A stretch of DNA of 64,000 nucleotides from Hymenobacter sp. BT188 (GTDB lineage: Bacteria; Bacteroidota; Bacteroidia; Cytophagales; Hymenobacteraceae), in contig NZ_JACSCW010000001.1 of NCBI RefSeq assembly GCF_014333585.1, positions 620,001 through 684,000 on the forward strand, in the 5' to 3' direction. The notes beneath the pieces are model-generated. The model was not told the DNA's origin. It made no database searches and saw nothing but the letters and a program-made list of their open reading frames with translations. The position numbers and the translations under genes were made by a program. This document shows, in pieces, positions 63,655-64,000 of this stretch. Position 1 is the stretch's first letter. Each line of letters starts with the position of its first letter.

Positions 63655-64000
63655 ATGAGTAAACTCCTTCGATTAGCTCCCGTGCACCGGCAAGCGGGAG
63701 AATGGCGCATTAACTGGTGGCAATTAGTCGGGTGGACCCTGCTGGTCAATACCGTTTTCGGATCCCTCGTCTATTATTACACCCGTCCCGTCCCCAGCCG
63801 CCTGCTCTCCCACCCCGCAGCTGTTATTACCCCGGATGTGCCTCTACTTTCTCACCCCACCGCCGACCTAACGGCTACAACCACTGGCGTTGTAACCTTG
63901 GGCGACACGCTGGAGGTTCATGCGGTGCAAGCCAACGGCTGGTGCCGAGCGACGTTGCGGGAAACCTCTTGGCCAAGCGGAAGGGGAGCCACCGGCTACA
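63655..64000 (+). CDS. Hypothetical membrane-anchored protein, truncated by window end
   Basis: 115 codons read by hand from ATG 63655 with no stop. One membrane helix (about 25-42: WTLLVNTVFGSLVYYY), preceded by a short basic segment and followed by an extended, probably periplasmic part with TLGDTLEVHAVQANGWCRAT, which could be an SH3-like strand set. No family recognised. Confidence 0.6.
   Translation, partial: MSKLLRLAPVHRQAGEWRINWWQLVGWTLLVNTVFGSLVYYYTRPVPSRLLSHPAAVITPDVPLLSHPTADLTATTTGVVTLGDTLEVHAVQANGWCRATLRETSWPSGRGATGY

Overview
The window reads as a chromosomal piece of a GC-rich Bacteroidota bacterium, most likely a Hymenobacter or close Hymenobacteraceae relative. The evidence is a type IX secretion (T9SS) C-terminal sorting domain, SusC-type carboxypeptidase-regulatory/TonB plug modules, weak Shine-Dalgarno use, promoter candidates of the TTG-N18/20-TAnnTTT type and a Bacteroidota-style gene set. 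No rRNA, CRISPR array, complete insertion sequence or prophage was seen. There is one tRNA gene, tRNA-Asp(GTC).

Layout. 1-1017 is a visibly AT-rich stretch holding a SIR2-like DUF4917 gene cut by the window edge, probably horizontally acquired. 1-20.7 kb then carries envelope and polymer-degrading functions: an M28 peptidase lipoprotein, a giant alpha-2-macroglobulin-like protein with an embedded regulatory/plug module, an MhqO/MhqD-like quinone-detoxification pair, a T9SS-secreted beta-helix/ricin-lectin protein, a GH127 arabinofuranosidase, a TonB-dependent receptor and a type II NADH dehydrogenase. 20.9-31.2 kb is a seven-gene collinear module for reductive pyrimidine catabolism: uptake by an NCS1 permease, PreT/PreA reduction, dihydropyrimidinase, beta-ureidopropionase, beta-alanine transaminase and (methyl)malonate-semialdehyde dehydrogenase. 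It runs from uracil/thymine to acetyl-CoA/propionyl-CoA. 31.4-38.5 kb holds an RsbQ-like hydrolase overlapping a PAS histidine kinase, an amidohydrolase, a GAF protein, a methyltransferase gene broken by an amber codon, and small proteins.

38.8-50.7 kb is stress and envelope homeostasis: nitroreductase-pirin, D-lactate dehydrogenase, three universal stress proteins, an MlaE-x-MlaF-MlaD lipid transporter, an L,D-transpeptidase and a bestrophin-like channel. 51-64 kb is mostly housekeeping: gamma-glutamyltransferase, tRNA-Asp, accA, a hydrolase/patatin/acyltransferase lipid run, RsmE, an S1/P1 nuclease, PEP carboxykinase and a POT peptide transporter.

The most striking non-gene signal is a dispersed short motif, GCCCCCC preceded by A/T and often followed by AG. 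It occurs about 54 times by hand count, on both strands, in all codon phases and between genes, and in inverted pairs it forms intrinsic terminators. There are also four families of long inverted repeats of REP/MITE type, three of them between or beside convergent or operon genes, and a 35-nt copy of the 5' half of tRNA-Asp inverted next to the intact gene.
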